Assembly: GCA_021613335.1 (NCBI GenBank)
Contig: JAJTWR010000410.1
Span: 447,501-511,500 of the forward strand
Origin: Whitmania pigra
Lineage: Eukaryota > Annelida > Clitellata > Hirudinida > Haemopidae
Length of the DNA stretch: 64,000 nucleotides
Direction: 5' to 3'
The position numbers were made by a program, and so were the translations under genes. The notes under the pieces were generated by a model. It was given only the letters and a program-made list of their open reading frames with translations, did no database searches and was not told the origin of the DNA. Shown piece after piece: positions 49,001-60,759 of the stretch (positions are counted from its first letter, which is position 1; the number at the start of each line of letters is the position of its first letter).

Positions 49001-52000
49001 GCCGTATGTGGGCACATAACCCATTCGGCTAACCTGCACGCTGGCCAAAAAGCGCACAAACTTTTTCAACTTTGTCAATTTTCAAAGCCTTTATTAACTT
49101 CTAAGAGCAAAAGTTTCTGAAACATCAAATAGTATAGTCTGTTCCTTCTTGATGTTTCAATAAATCCTGCCAAACTAAATAAGCTGATGATGAAAGTTAC
49201 AACGTATAGCGCACAAATATTTTTGACTAGGCTTGATTCAAGTTCTGCTTTCTCAACATCTTTCGTGGCTACCAGGTGGAGAGTGTTACGCACACGTTTT
49301 TGTCATAGCAACTGAATAATCACAGTGGCATCATTGTCATTGTCCAATCTATTTAATCTATTGTCTATTCAGAATTTAATCTATATCATAATAACTTATC
49401 TCGCCCTCATCTTCATTATCTTCCACATCCAAGTGATATTCCACAAAAACCTTCCTGAAGTTACTGGTATTATCTGTTAATGTGCTTATAACTTTTATGG
49501 TGTCCAGATCAAAGTGTCCTAAGCACGTCTCGATCCTGATATCGACTTATTAACACATTTAGTTAATACATTTAGCTACAGTTTTGTCACCTTCGTCACT
49601 TATAGTTATAAAAAATTTGCTGTCAATCAGCGGCGGCAAATCACAAGCGGTTTTATCGTTATCAGCAATTTTACAACTTTCGTTCACCATGACATCGGAA
49701 TAGCACTAACAACAACAACACAAGTAAATAAAAGGAAGTTGCATCGAGTATCAACAGATAATGTTGTAAAGTAAAATATTTACGTATTTTTCAAAAATTT
49801 CAAAATTTACATTTTATATGATTTCGTGATTTGTACATAAGAAAAAATAGAATCAAAATCACACAAAACACGATGATTTTAAATCATTTGATTTGAAATA
49901 CTACCCATCACTGTTTATTAGTACATTGTTGGTCAACAAAATGCAGTCAAACTAGCCAAATTCTGTGTATGATTGATTATTTGATGAATGCATTGGGCAC
50001 TAAATGGAGCTAGAGAATTTAAACAATCATCATCATCATCATCATCATGTTATAGTAGAAAGTTGGCAATGGTAGCATGTGTCTCTGAGAATTAATTATT
50101 TTTACTTAAGATGCTGATACATCTTACATCTGATTTCATAATTTGTCAAAGCATTGACAAACTGTATAAAGTTAGCCAGAAAATCAAAATTTCGCCAAGT
50201 CTTAGGGGACCTCAAAATTTTATCCAATCTAGCTGTAACAGGAATTATGAGTGTTTTTGAAAGAAACTTTCCAAAAGGTGCTCCCTAGCAGTGCAGGCTT
50301 GGTTATGAACATGACAAATAATGACTGTTGCTCATAATAATATTTGTAGTAGTTCATTTATATGGTGCCTTATGGTGTCAGATGCATAAGATACATAGCT
50401 GTATTGCCATAAGTTCATATGATATAGTGCTAGATTAAGTTAGCTGCTGTTGTTGTTGTTGTTGTTGTTTCTAAATTCCTTTTTGTTTTGTAGCTTCAAA
50501 TTTTCCAGCAGTTCATTGAAGAAAGATTGATTCTGATGAACTCTGGGAAACAAATATGTGACTTATTTGAAGAAGAAATAAGATCTTTAGATAACCATGA
50601 GAAGCAAAGGGTATCATGGTTGAGTTTTTCACTTAAAAAGTTCTGTTTTTTCAAAATTATAATTTTTAACAGGGGAAGAATGTGAAACTTTCTGACTACA
50701 AGATTATAAGATTCCTCAAAAAGGTTTGAATTATGATGTCTGACAAATATTAACCGAATTATCGTAACTGAAGTGATGGTACTTTCTTAAGAAGTTTGGT
50801 TAAAATACTACTGCTAATAATAACATATAAAAAAAACAGGCTGATAAATCACGCTTCACAAGTTTCTTGGAAAATTTTGTTGGAGGATGTTCTCCAACTT
50901 TAGAAGCATCTACATCTATAATCAAAACTCCAAAATCACAAACTCCCACCCTGTCCAAAAAATTTGCTCACAAATTTCCACGGAAGATGTCGGAAAATTA
51001 CGTTGGCGATTTTAATAAAGAGTGAGTGTTTGCCAAACGTTTTTCCATTATGTTTTGGCATTATTTTAATTGATGTTTTATTAAATATTTCCCAGAAGCT
51101 CTAGGAAGCTGCTATCTTCATCAAATTCAAGCGATGGTTTCCCACAACACCTGGAACAAACTGCCATAAAAAGAATGATAGAGGGGATTCATCTGATAGA
51201 TATTGGTGAGACCTTGCTGGATTCACAGCAATTGGGAGACACCAAGTCCTCTACGGACGAAATCAACTGGCAAGAACCTCTGTCAACTGCTGTGAGCTAC
51301 GAAACATTAATGCAGGTGGGTTAAAGTAAATAATCATGTGAAGTATTAAAGCTCTTAATCTCCAAAAGTTATTAAATGTCGCATCATATTAAATTAAATA
51401 ATTAAATTTATGTCGACATAAGTCTTGTTTAATTTTTATTAAGGGAAACCTTGAAGTCAGAAGCAAAATGTCACAGAGTCTCGATGACATGACATCAGAT
51501 AATGTGAATAATTGTGGCACCAAAAATGCGCTCAGTGCAGAACCATCGAGTCCTCGCAAGAGAATAAAGGAAGATGACATCGCAGCACCTCTCAAAGACA
51601 ACAAACCGCTCACCACTGACAATTCAAAGGGAGTTGCTAAAAAGGTGCAGCATTTGATAAAATTATACGAGAACAAGGAAGTTTCAAATTCGCCTGCAAA
51701 GCCTGGAATTGTGAATCAAATTTACTCAGGAACTTATTTCCCCCCTCACCAGGCCCCTTCTTCCATTGCTGCACGTCGAGCAGAACTCCAAGCAGCAACT
51801 GAACTGTGGAAAAGGAACTACAGGTCTAGGAATATTTCTGATGTTCAACCTCAAAATACTTTTTCATCAGAATATAAACTTCCACAACAAATCTCGCACG
51901 CCTCTTCCGGAGGTGCAAAGCAATCACTGAGCGATAACAGCCTCTTATTATCGCAAACTGGTAGTCCAGAATCTAACGGGATTGAAAGTTGCTTGAGAGT

Positions 52001-52556
52001 GAAATCAATCATCTCGGAGGAAAGCGATCCGGTCGGTAAAAATCAAATGTTCAAAAGGATTACCAGTGGGATCGGTTTGTCGAGAAGGTCGGCTTTCAAA
52101 GCCAACAAATCCCAAAGTTCTTCTGAATCCCAAAAGGGCTCATTTTACAGAAAAAGTATAAGGGAATCAGTTGATAAAATTCAAAAGAAGGATTCTGAGA
52201 AACCATCACCTGAAAACAATGGTGATGACAGCGATGATAGTGGTGATATCTATTCAACCCCACCTCCTCCCCCTCGTTCTTCTCCACCATTGGACGAGGA
52301 CTTTTCTCGGTGTTTGCCCAAACCCGACGAGAACAAAAAAAGGTATCTCACTCTGGGTGCTTCGGATGTTCAGTACGCAAATCAATATCCCTCGGATGAC
52401 AATCTTTCACTCAACTCCACTGCATCATCCTACTCCTCCTTTCTGTCTGCAGACTTCAACGACGACAACAGACATTTCACTCTGCCGACTCGTGCCATGG
52501 GAGGGGTTTACGGTCCGATGCCGTTCCAACGTGGTAAATCAGACGACGTCGATTGA
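46035..52556 (+). CDS. DENND1: DENN domain-containing protein 1 (connecdenn), Rab35-type GEF; first exon not found
   Basis: Sixteen exons in phase: 46035-46140, 46210-46265, 46332-46439, 46618-46768, 46846-46896, 47079-47140, 47862-48011, 48076-48121, 48208-48309, 48416-48515, 48572-48684, 50494-50610, 50673-50723, 50840-51021, 51096-51315 and 51444-52556, about 908 residues. uDENN: FEVIVEA, FTFVLTDGDGTFKFGFCRLS. cDENN: LLERRIIVTSKRLSRLTACI, HWQHIFIPILPPHLLDFC, APMPFLIGVH, DDLGDVLILN. dDENN: the YRMAFK to FQQFIEERLILMNSG region. The C-terminal half is long, Ser-rich and proline-rich (PPPPPRSSPP), the region that in connecdenns binds clathrin adaptors and SH3 proteins. DENND1 proteins act on clathrin-coated vesicles and activate Rab35. 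The start codon lies upstream of 46035 and was not identified. Confidence 0.92.
48910..49045 (+). mobile_element. SINE-like repeat copy in DENND1 intron
   Basis: Contains GGCTGGGTTTCGAACACGAC, which resembles a tRNA-type B box (GGTTCGAANCC), and the phrases AACTATTGCCATTACCGCCG and CCCATTCGGCTAACCTGCA. Related to the copies at 26905, 50275 and 56000. Confidence 0.55.
50029..50049. repeat. CAT trinucleotide microsatellite
   Basis: About seven tandem CAT units in the large DENND1 intron. A second trinucleotide run, GTT, lies at about 50449-50470. Confidence 0.8.
50275..50345 (+). mobile_element. Diverged SINE-like repeat copy
   Basis: Reads GGTGCTCCCTAGCAGTGCAGG, then TTATGAACATGACAAA and GACTGTTGCTC, a decayed version of the same repeat, in the same DENND1 intron. 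Confidence 0.45.
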
Positions 52557-52900
52557 TTGAGCTGTTTTGATAGTCAGTGTGTTGTTTTCAAAATTATTTT
52601 AATATTTTTATGCGTTTTTTTTCTTAGACGAACTTTTCTCCATGTATTTCATTCCATTGTTTGCAAATCAAATGGCCTTAGAATTGAATAGTTTATTAAG
52701 GTATTACCATTTAAAGGTGACATAATTTGAGGTATTGTTAGTTTTTGATTGGTGTTTACTCATGCATTGAGATATGTTTCATTTTGAAACAGATTTTTTT
52801 GTTTTTCCTTTGGAATACTGTGATATTCAATAAGCCTTGCATGAGGTCTGTTGTGGCAAGGTCTTGCATGTTTTATAAAGAACCTACTTGAATATGACCA

Positions 52901-52906
52901 AATAAA
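52901..52906 (+). other. Polyadenylation signal AATAAA for DENND1
   Basis: AATAAA about 345 bases after the DENND1 stop, followed by a T/G-rich stretch. Confidence 0.5.
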
Positions 52907-52919
52907 TATTTTGTTAATA

Positions 52920-53505
52920 GTTAATGGTTTTATTAAATACTGAATTTTACATTCCTTGTCATTTTAAAAGCGTAAATGGAGTTGATTTTTCGTTTATGCG
53001 TGTTAGGCAAGCTCTGGGTGCTTTTGCGAGGCTCTCCAGATAGTTAGAAACCAAATTTCTGAAATTTTGGTGTGATCTTGAGATGTGACACTCTACCTCC
53101 TGGTATTCAGTAATAATTCAGTTAATTTAAGAAGGAGACTATTCATTATTGTAAAGATTTTCCTGAAAGAAGTGTCAATTTTTAGCTGACTGGTTCAAAG
53201 GCCTCTTGCTCTGACATCGAAATACGAAGGTGCGTTCTGTGTAAAATTAAAGTTTTTATGGGTTTATCTGGGTTCCAAATATGCCCAGATGATGCCAAAA
53301 AAAAATGTTTCTCATGAATAGTTTCAGATGTCTTGCTTTTATCAATACTGCATTTATTGTCAGATTTCGAAGCGCAGCGTTAAGATAGGCTGCAACACTT
53401 TACACAGATATATGGTTTTCAAAAACGCATTTATATAGAACTCGCAAAGCCCCCTATGTCCAAAATCTACCACATTTAGATTTGATGTTGAGAGTCTAGC
53501 TCATG
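52920..53505. other. Intergenic, no recognisable feature
   Basis: Sequence between DENND1 and the repeat at 53510. Nothing supported. Confidence 0.35.
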
Positions 53506-53509
53506 CTGA

Positions 53510-53955
53510 GCAAACTCAGCCGTCATGAGAACCGCGAAGGCTGACGAGAAAAGTGGATTCGTGAGGTTATGAGTGAGACCGGAAGAAGCACAGAGGCGTA
53601 CATCTCTAAATGAAAAAATTCTTTCTCACTGGACTAACAAACATCTGAGTTACTGACTAGTTCCATGACAGCTACGCCGTATCAATCATCTTAGGAGGTT
53701 TTATAGCTTTCCATATACCTCGACCATTTTTGCTGTTTTATTATTTTCCGTTGTCATGCAAGCCTGATATCTCAGAATTTGTTGCAGACATGCAGCCTCA
53801 TGTTGTGTACTCCCACAGCACCTGGAAAACTTAAGTTTTAAATTAAAACTGTTAAAAATTAGTATGAACATCAGCCTATCTAGTTTCCAACTTTGTCTTT
53901 ATTCACACGGTCTCATTAGCTCAGCCCTTGACCAAAAAAAATTGTGCACCACTGG
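53510..53955. mobile_element. Second copy of the CAGYGGTGCACAA repeat family
   Basis: It matches the insert at 29098-29680 over many phrases (GAACCGCGAAGGCT, AGGCGTACATCTCTA, TTACTGACTAGTTCCATG, CCTGATATCTCAGAA, GTATGAACATCAGCCTATCT). It keeps a good right end, AAATTGTGCACCACTG, at about 53955. No coding frame survives. Confidence 0.6.
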
Positions 53956-54898
53956 TCTAACTGATATTTTTCCTTTCTCGATGTTCAGCTCTGTGTCGAA
54001 TCTTTAATAATTCTTTTTTGTTCTTTATATCCTAGACATTCAATTTTTATTTATTATTTTAGAAGCATCTATGTCTTTTGCCAAACTTTTGAATGATTCA
54101 TAAAATTACGTCACTAAATTATTTTGTATTTGTCAAATCCTACAAAGCTTTTTCATAAATCATTCGATGACAGCATATTTTATTCTACATCGATATTTAA
54201 AGAAACAGTTTTTTAGTTTTAAAATTACTTTATTAACATCGTTTTGAATAAAATCCTCTTGAGATATTGTTTACTAGTTAGTAAGCTGCATCTCTCGGAT
54301 GTTCGGTCTGCAAATTATCAGGTTTTTATTGGGAAATTCTTATGTAACTTGAAATGATTGTGTAAATTGTAATTGGAGAGGTGTCATATTTGTATTTGTG
54401 ATTTTGGGTACTAATTATTCTGAAATTTTATCGCGTTTGGGACAGCCGGTGGCAGCATTTAACAGCACTTCATGGTTATTATTCACTTGCATAAAGCGGC
54501 ATGCAGTAGACTTCTTAATAATAAGATTAAGGAAAGACTTAATGTAGAGCACTTGTGAAAGCATTCTGAAAGTATATTTAGATAGAGTTGGTTTACATTT
54601 TCATCATGTCTTTAAGTTCTGCTGAAATGTTTAGAGTGTTGAAATGTTACTATTTTTGAATATTTTTGTAAACGATTTTTCGTTTCCTTTTTGATATCTA
54701 ATTTAACATTATACTTTCCATGTATATTTGGCCAGACATTAATTAATTTGCAATGGATTAATTGCCTCATTTCTTAGAAAATAATTTTTATTACTTTTAG
54801 GGTTATTGTTAATGTCAATTACAAAAACCTGTGATGAGCTCAGATTTTTCTGAGTTGATCTTGTGATCGCATATTCCGTAAGGTCAGTTTTGGAAGAT

Positions 54899-57800
54899 AT
54901 GGATAATGGCAAAAGGGAGTTTACCTCTCTAACTTTGGTAGAAGAGGATTTGTTTGAAACTGGTGAATCGACAGATGGGGAGAGTGAGGACCTAGATGAA
55001 CTCATATTCAAAGCAGGTGAAATATATTTATTAAGTTAATTGTTACAGTGTTTTTTTCAGATTATCTGGATAGTTTTTATTATTTTATTTTATAATTAAA
55101 TATGGTGTAATGATTACCAATACAACATCTCTAACGTAGTCTTATTTTTGTGTTGATGGCATCATTTTTTTGCTATTTGTTTATTAGCTCTATTAGATTA
55201 CAGAGAAAGTTGAGAATATTGTTACGTTACAGATGATAGGAGTTTTGTGTCACGTATGACATGACATCACGTTTTATTGAACCATAAATCCTCCCTTGTG
55301 ACAGGCACCCAATTCATTTTTAAGTTGTTACTTTACAGAGAACTCTCAGCATTTGTGGCTCAATTGTGATGAACACACAACCGACGTGTGCTTGCTCCAA
55401 GAAAGACTGCGACAAGTAATTGCTCGATATTTTCAGCATTAAACTTGATTGAATGTTAATAATAATAAGTCTGTTCTACATCACTTACACAAATTTCCTT
55501 ATCTATAAAAGAAATCAATTTTTTAAAGAGGGGTATGGATATAAAGATCTGTTTTTTAAAAAGAAACTAAAATTTTAACTTGACTTAACTTGGGTTGTAA
55601 GTCATGCAAGCAACATTCTTTCATTGCTTCTTAACTTCGTGGGGTGTTCCCTTCAGTGAATTGTTTGCCTACGTGATGCTCTTTCAATGCTCAGTGAGGG
55701 TCCCCATTGGTGACAAAGGAACTGACGATGAATGTCTCACAATCTTCGTGTTATCGAACTGTATTCAGTTAACAAGTCGTGTGATTTTGTTACAACGTTT
55801 GTTGAAGTTTTTGAAACAAGCCATTCAATAGTTTCCACGTTACCTTTTCAACAATCATTCGTTCGTCATTCGTTGACGTTTTAATCTCAACCCACACAAT
55901 GTTTGATATAACTGTCACTTCATGATTTTTACAGAATTCAATATTTATCAAACTCGTAACAATATTAATGTTACACTGGTGAATATAGTACTAGTAATAA
56001 TAATATGTTTATTTATAAAGCCTTAAGCATAACTATCAGGGTCGCTCATCCATTGCCTCGTCCCAGGGGCTCTTTGTGGCGATGGCAACTGGGTTGCGAA
56101 CACGACACGTAAAAACTGTTGCTTTTGCCATCGTTCCCAGGAACCTGTGAGGCAGAAACAAAAATATTAATCATTAAATCAAAGTTATTCAGAGTCGAAG
56201 ATTAGTGAACGATTTTCAGAATAAATTAATTTTGTTGAAAAGCTGTTGAGATCAAGTTGAATTGAACACAATAAAACCATTGTAAGAAGCTTTTTGGTAT
56301 TCTTAAGCTTTTCTTGTCTCCCGATCTAAAGTTGCTCGAGTGGTTCTTGACACAAAAAGTGTGACAGCTTTCTGCGTCTTTTGACTGGAATGGATGTTGA
56401 TAAACAAATGCGCAATTAATATGATAAAGTATTGCATCGAATTGTTTCAATTAGCGAATGAACGAATGATAAGACGAATAAGACTGGCAGTGTAAGTGTC
56501 AACGTGTCTTTAACAAATTCAGTCAAAATTATGCCAAGTGCTGGTGGGGCAGCAATTGTGAATTACAACAAATCTTGTATTTACTTTAATAACAAGTGCT
56601 TCCTTATTAATTCATCTTTGAATCTCATTTTAGCTCATCCTTGGAATGTAATTACCAACTTGTTGTATTATTCATGAATTTTTGCTTCAACTTACTTAGT
56701 TGGCTTTGAAGACTGCAGTATGGTGAAAGTTTGTTTCATTTGAATGTTGATACTGTGGGGTTAAGGGTTTGAACTGAAGTCTACTTTGACCATCACTGCT
56801 TGAGGTCTCATTTAATTTGTCAGTGACTTGAAAATATTTTTAGACCTTGTGCGTAATTTATGGTTCAAATAAACTAAGGATATTAATTCATTATTTCATT
56901 TCATTTAGCTTATTATATAAATGTATTTATTAGCATATATAATGTAGTTAAAATCATGTACACCTTTGTTTATCTATTCCAGTCCTTTTTTAATACATCT
57001 GTCTGTCTGTCTGGTTGGTTGGTTGGTTGGAACTTTATACAATTTCTTTACTGCAGACCTTTTCTTTTTTTCAACATGGTGCAATTAATTTAAAGTACTT
57101 CTTATTCTGGTGACAATGGCATGTCATAATATCCTAATTGCTCTGCATATTTACAATTAATTGTTTAAATAAATTTTTAAGAATTGTCTTGATTAAAAAG
57201 CCTAAACTGGTCGGATGTCCTTATATTTTGTTTGTTTTCCTACTTTCGGGAGACTTTTATCACACATTTTGCCAACAACTTTCATTAACTTATCACCAGC
57301 TTTCAAGGGTCCTTTAACCTTGACATTCTTGACACATTTCTTTGTTAGGTTTTGTTGACAAATTTCATAATTTACATTGCTTTTCAAAGTAACTGTATCT
57401 TTGTCTGGAATTACTTTATCTTTGAATATATTTGGTTGGAGATAGATTATTTTAAATTTAACTTGTTCTAAGAAATTTTCACATTTCCACAGAAAGATGA
57501 AGGACTGCATTTGACAGCAAAAATTGGGAAGAAGCTTTTGATAAATACAAACCGGCTAACAAATCAGAATCAGGAATTGAAAGCCCAGGTTTTGGACTTG
57601 AAGGAGGAGGTTTTGTAATTTGATGTTTTCATTTTATATCTTCTTAGTAAAAACTTTAGTTTTCTGCTTTATAGCTCACCCAGCTTAGGTTTCTTCAAAC
57701 TTCTAGGGGCAAATCATTCCATTATTTTGAAGCAAGTGACGATGATGAAGATGAGGGTACATGCTGCAGAAACAATAGGTCTGAACTTTCTTTTTTTGGG

Positions 57801-59831
57801 GTTTGCAATTATTATAATCAATTTTGCTTTTACAGCCTTTCACCTCATAGCAATGCAAGCAACAACAGTCAGGTTTCTTTGTCAGTTTCTCCTGAGGAAA
57901 CCTTCTCACTAAGGAGACAAATAGAACAACTACAACTGAACAACCTCTCGCTCAGGGACGAACTCAAGGCTTTGCAACAAGAAGCTCTCGACGAGGTGGA
58001 CCAATTGAAGGAGCATTACAGCAACGAGTTTCTGAACACAAAGAGGTTGATAGGAAATTTGGAGAAGAAGATTGAAATGGGAGAAAATAGGTTCTCGAAG
58101 TTTGAATATGAAACAAAAGTCTGGAAGGACTCTGTTGAAGCTTTGGCTACAAGATGTAATTTGGTGGGTTAACAAAATATTGAGTAGGCAGTGGCAATAC
58201 AAAGTTGGACTTAGTGTAAATGTATTTTTCAGCATGAATGTGAAATTGATGAGCTGCAGAGTGAGATTTCAAAAATTAAGTTGGACCAGAAGGAGGAGAA
58301 GAAAGCTGTAAGTGTGATATTTTTTTGCTGGATGACCTGGATATATTATCTATTTGGTTATTGTTTCATTCAATGAATTATTAGATGCAGCAACTAGTGA
58401 GAGAGAATGAAGAGTTGAAGGAGCTCGTGGCAGATTTAAAGGGTAGGGTGCATCAGATGGAGCAGAATAACCAGCCAAAGGTGCTGAGGCACGTCACAGA
58501 TTCGAGTTCTCCTTACGTGGATTCCAAGTCTTTCACTCAAGAACTTGAACACGACAGAATCGAGGGCAGCAAGGAAAACAGGTTTTCTTAGATAACTTTT
58601 ATTGTCTTTTACTTCTTATTTTATTTATTTATTTTATTGCCTACAGGATCATCAAAGCAGGTCCAACAACTGCATTACCTCACTTCATTGGTCACTTAGT
58701 TTGCCAGCCTCAGAGCTTTTTTGCAAGGATGAGGTTTCTGAATCATTTTACTTTTTGAAAAATATGTTTCCTATCTTGTAAGATTTAGCTATGCAATGAA
58801 AGATGAAACAATGTTGCAGGGATATGTTTACGAGGAATATTACCTTGAAGCTAGGTCAACCTGGCAGGCCAGGTTCAGGGGATCTCGAACTTGCTATGTC
58901 TGGTTTCTCTCTCACTGGTCCTCTCTTCAATCCCGGGGATCCATTCTTTGCTTCAAAATCAAGTGTTTCCTGGTAACAATCCATGTTACTTTTCAATTTT
59001 TAATTTTAATATGTCTTTTTTCCAATGTCTACTTCAAGAATAAATGTTTTGCTCCAAGGATTAGGTATCAAATCCAGCTATTGGAAGCACTTCTTGGTGC
59101 TGAGAGGCATTACTCTAAAGTGAAGAGCAACCTTGGTGAGAAGCATAAAAAACAAGTCGCTGATGGGAAGGATGGAATGATTCTTGCCAAAATAAATCAG
59201 TGCTCTTCAAGTCTTTCCACGGGCAAAGCGCATGGTAGGCCTGAAAATGCGATTTGTAGTCGATGTTTCTTTGGTGCTTATAATTGAACATTTTATCATT
59301 TGTTTTCATGCAGGCTTCCAGCACTCCAAATTCGTGAAGAATTGGTGTAACCTGGGAACTCCTGACATCACGACAATTTTTAGGAAACAGTCGGGTGTCT
59401 GGATAAAAGGTTCGGCCATCGGTGAAGTTTTTATAGAAGAAAACTTTGCCAGCATAGGACTTGAGGCTGAGGAGGATGATGCTGTGCAAACAACATGCAT
59501 TTCTTCTTCTGCAGACTCCACTAATGCATGCAAATATGTCAATAGTGAACAAGTCTTGCCAAAATCAAAAATCTGCTTCAAAGTCAAAGCCTACATTAGT
59601 GCCCATAAAAGTCTCGAAGACATCGCCAAGTGCTCTTACGAGGGAATACTGCCTCCATTTAAAAGCATATCTTTAAACGACATGTCGCTAAGACTAAATC
59701 GCAAGCATGCCAAAACTTCGCTAGGTCTCGATTGCTTGTGTAAAAATGATTCAAGACACTTTGGAGAGTTTGATTTCGGTGATGACTTCTTTTCTTCCTT
59801 GAAAATCGTCCGATCTTCCAGTAGTGATTGA
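54899..59831 (+). CDS. TRAK/Milton-like kinesin-dynein adaptor (HAP1_N coiled-coil), 649 aa
   Basis: Eleven exons: 54899-55016, 55339-55415, 57493-57609, 57675-57778, 57836-58163, 58233-58307, 58385-58581, 58647-58733, 58820-58972, 59059-59234 and 59314-59831. All phases close (650 codons). The start MDNGKREFTS is acidic and disordered. Residues about 63-105 match the HAP1_N/CC1-box region (LLQERLRQKDEGLHLTAKIG, then KKLL), the dynein light-intermediate-chain-binding motif of TRAK, HAP1 and BICD-type adaptors. A long coiled coil follows (about 150-330). Later GRPGSGDLELAM and KNWCNLGTPDITTIF…SGVWIKG echo TRAK's PGSxDLExAL and HWQQLAQPxLGxIL…PGVxTKG blocks. TRAK proteins link mitochondria via Miro to kinesin-1 and dynein. 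It is short for TRAK. The donor at 57610 (GAG|GTTTTG) is weak. Confidence 0.72.
55020..55338. other. TRAK-like gene intron 1
   Basis: Intron between the first two exons. No separate feature. Confidence 0.5.
56000..56145 (+). mobile_element. SINE-like repeat copy in TRAK-like intron 2
   Basis: Contains TTTATTTATAAAGCCTTAAG, GGCAACTGGGTTGCGAACAC and GTAAAAACTGTTGC. It is the best preserved of four related copies; GGGTTGCGAAC resembles a polymerase III B box. Confidence 0.55.
56999..57031. repeat. CTGT then GGTT microsatellites
   Basis: CTGTCTGTCTGTCTGG runs directly into GGTTGGTTGGTTGG. Confidence 0.85.
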
Positions 59832-60759
59832 ATTTTCAACCTCTGCAGATTGCTTTCATTTTTGTGCGCCTTTGGGTTACAAAAGTTTCATTGATTTCTT
59901 GAATCGTGCATTATACGTTTTTCAATATTATGATTTAATGATGTGAACACTTAAGATCCAATTAAACATGAGTTTTACATTTATGATTGGATATTACCTT
60001 TATATGAAGATAGTAGTTTTTAATGTATGAGAGTGATGGATGGCATGCATGAGTACAAATGTCTTTTGCACTGTTTACGTTTTGTATGTTAGCAATGTGC
60101 CTTTGTTTCTTCATTACTACAGACAGTGTTGCATAAACATTTTTTTTTTTACAAACACCTGCGACGCCAGAATGTCCACGATGTTTCATTTAAACACTAT
60201 TTTGACTCGATGAGTTTTTCATGTTTTATTTCTACTAAATCTGAATTCCATCGCTGAAGTTACATGAGATGGGATCAACTAAGTCTTAACCTGCTAGAAG
60301 TTGGCCAATTGATTTGTTTTACTGAGAAGGAAGTACCATATGTACCACCAGTAAGCTCGAGATGCACCTTACATTTCTAGTGCTCGTTGTATTTTGTTGT
60401 TGCTGAAGAAGTAGATTGATAATCTGAAGCAGTTTTGTATGTTTTTTGGATGCTTCAATGTCAATCATTTTCAACAATATTTTTGACAAACCACGTCTGA
60501 GTTCCACAATCTGGTTATTAATTCAACGAGTATACAATTACAAGAGTTATGTATTATTTATTATCCTTTCACAGGAAAGTTCACAATCACATATGGTAAA
60601 ATTACACAAGATGGCTACTGCAATACAAATGGATATATGCCAGATATCCCATAGCACAAAACTTTATTGTGAGCAAATGCATCGCGATGACTAGATGGCA
60701 GAGGTTGCAAATGTTCTGACCACGTCATGATGCTATAAAATATCAGATGCAAGAAAATA
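59832..60759. other. Convergent 3' flanks of the TRAK-like gene and the next minus-strand gene
   Basis: An AAT-rich 3' UTR-like region with no supported exon. Confidence 0.4.

Noticed and set aside
52171..52560. Overlapping plus-strand frame within the last DENND1 exon
   Set aside because: It is a shadow of the DENND1 reading frame in another phase.
57202..57510. Minus-strand 102-codon Lys-rich frame in the TRAK-like gene
   Set aside because: It overlaps the splice acceptor and start of a convincing plus-strand exon at 57493, lacks splice support and matches no family I know; low-complexity AT-rich DNA readily gives Lys-rich frames.
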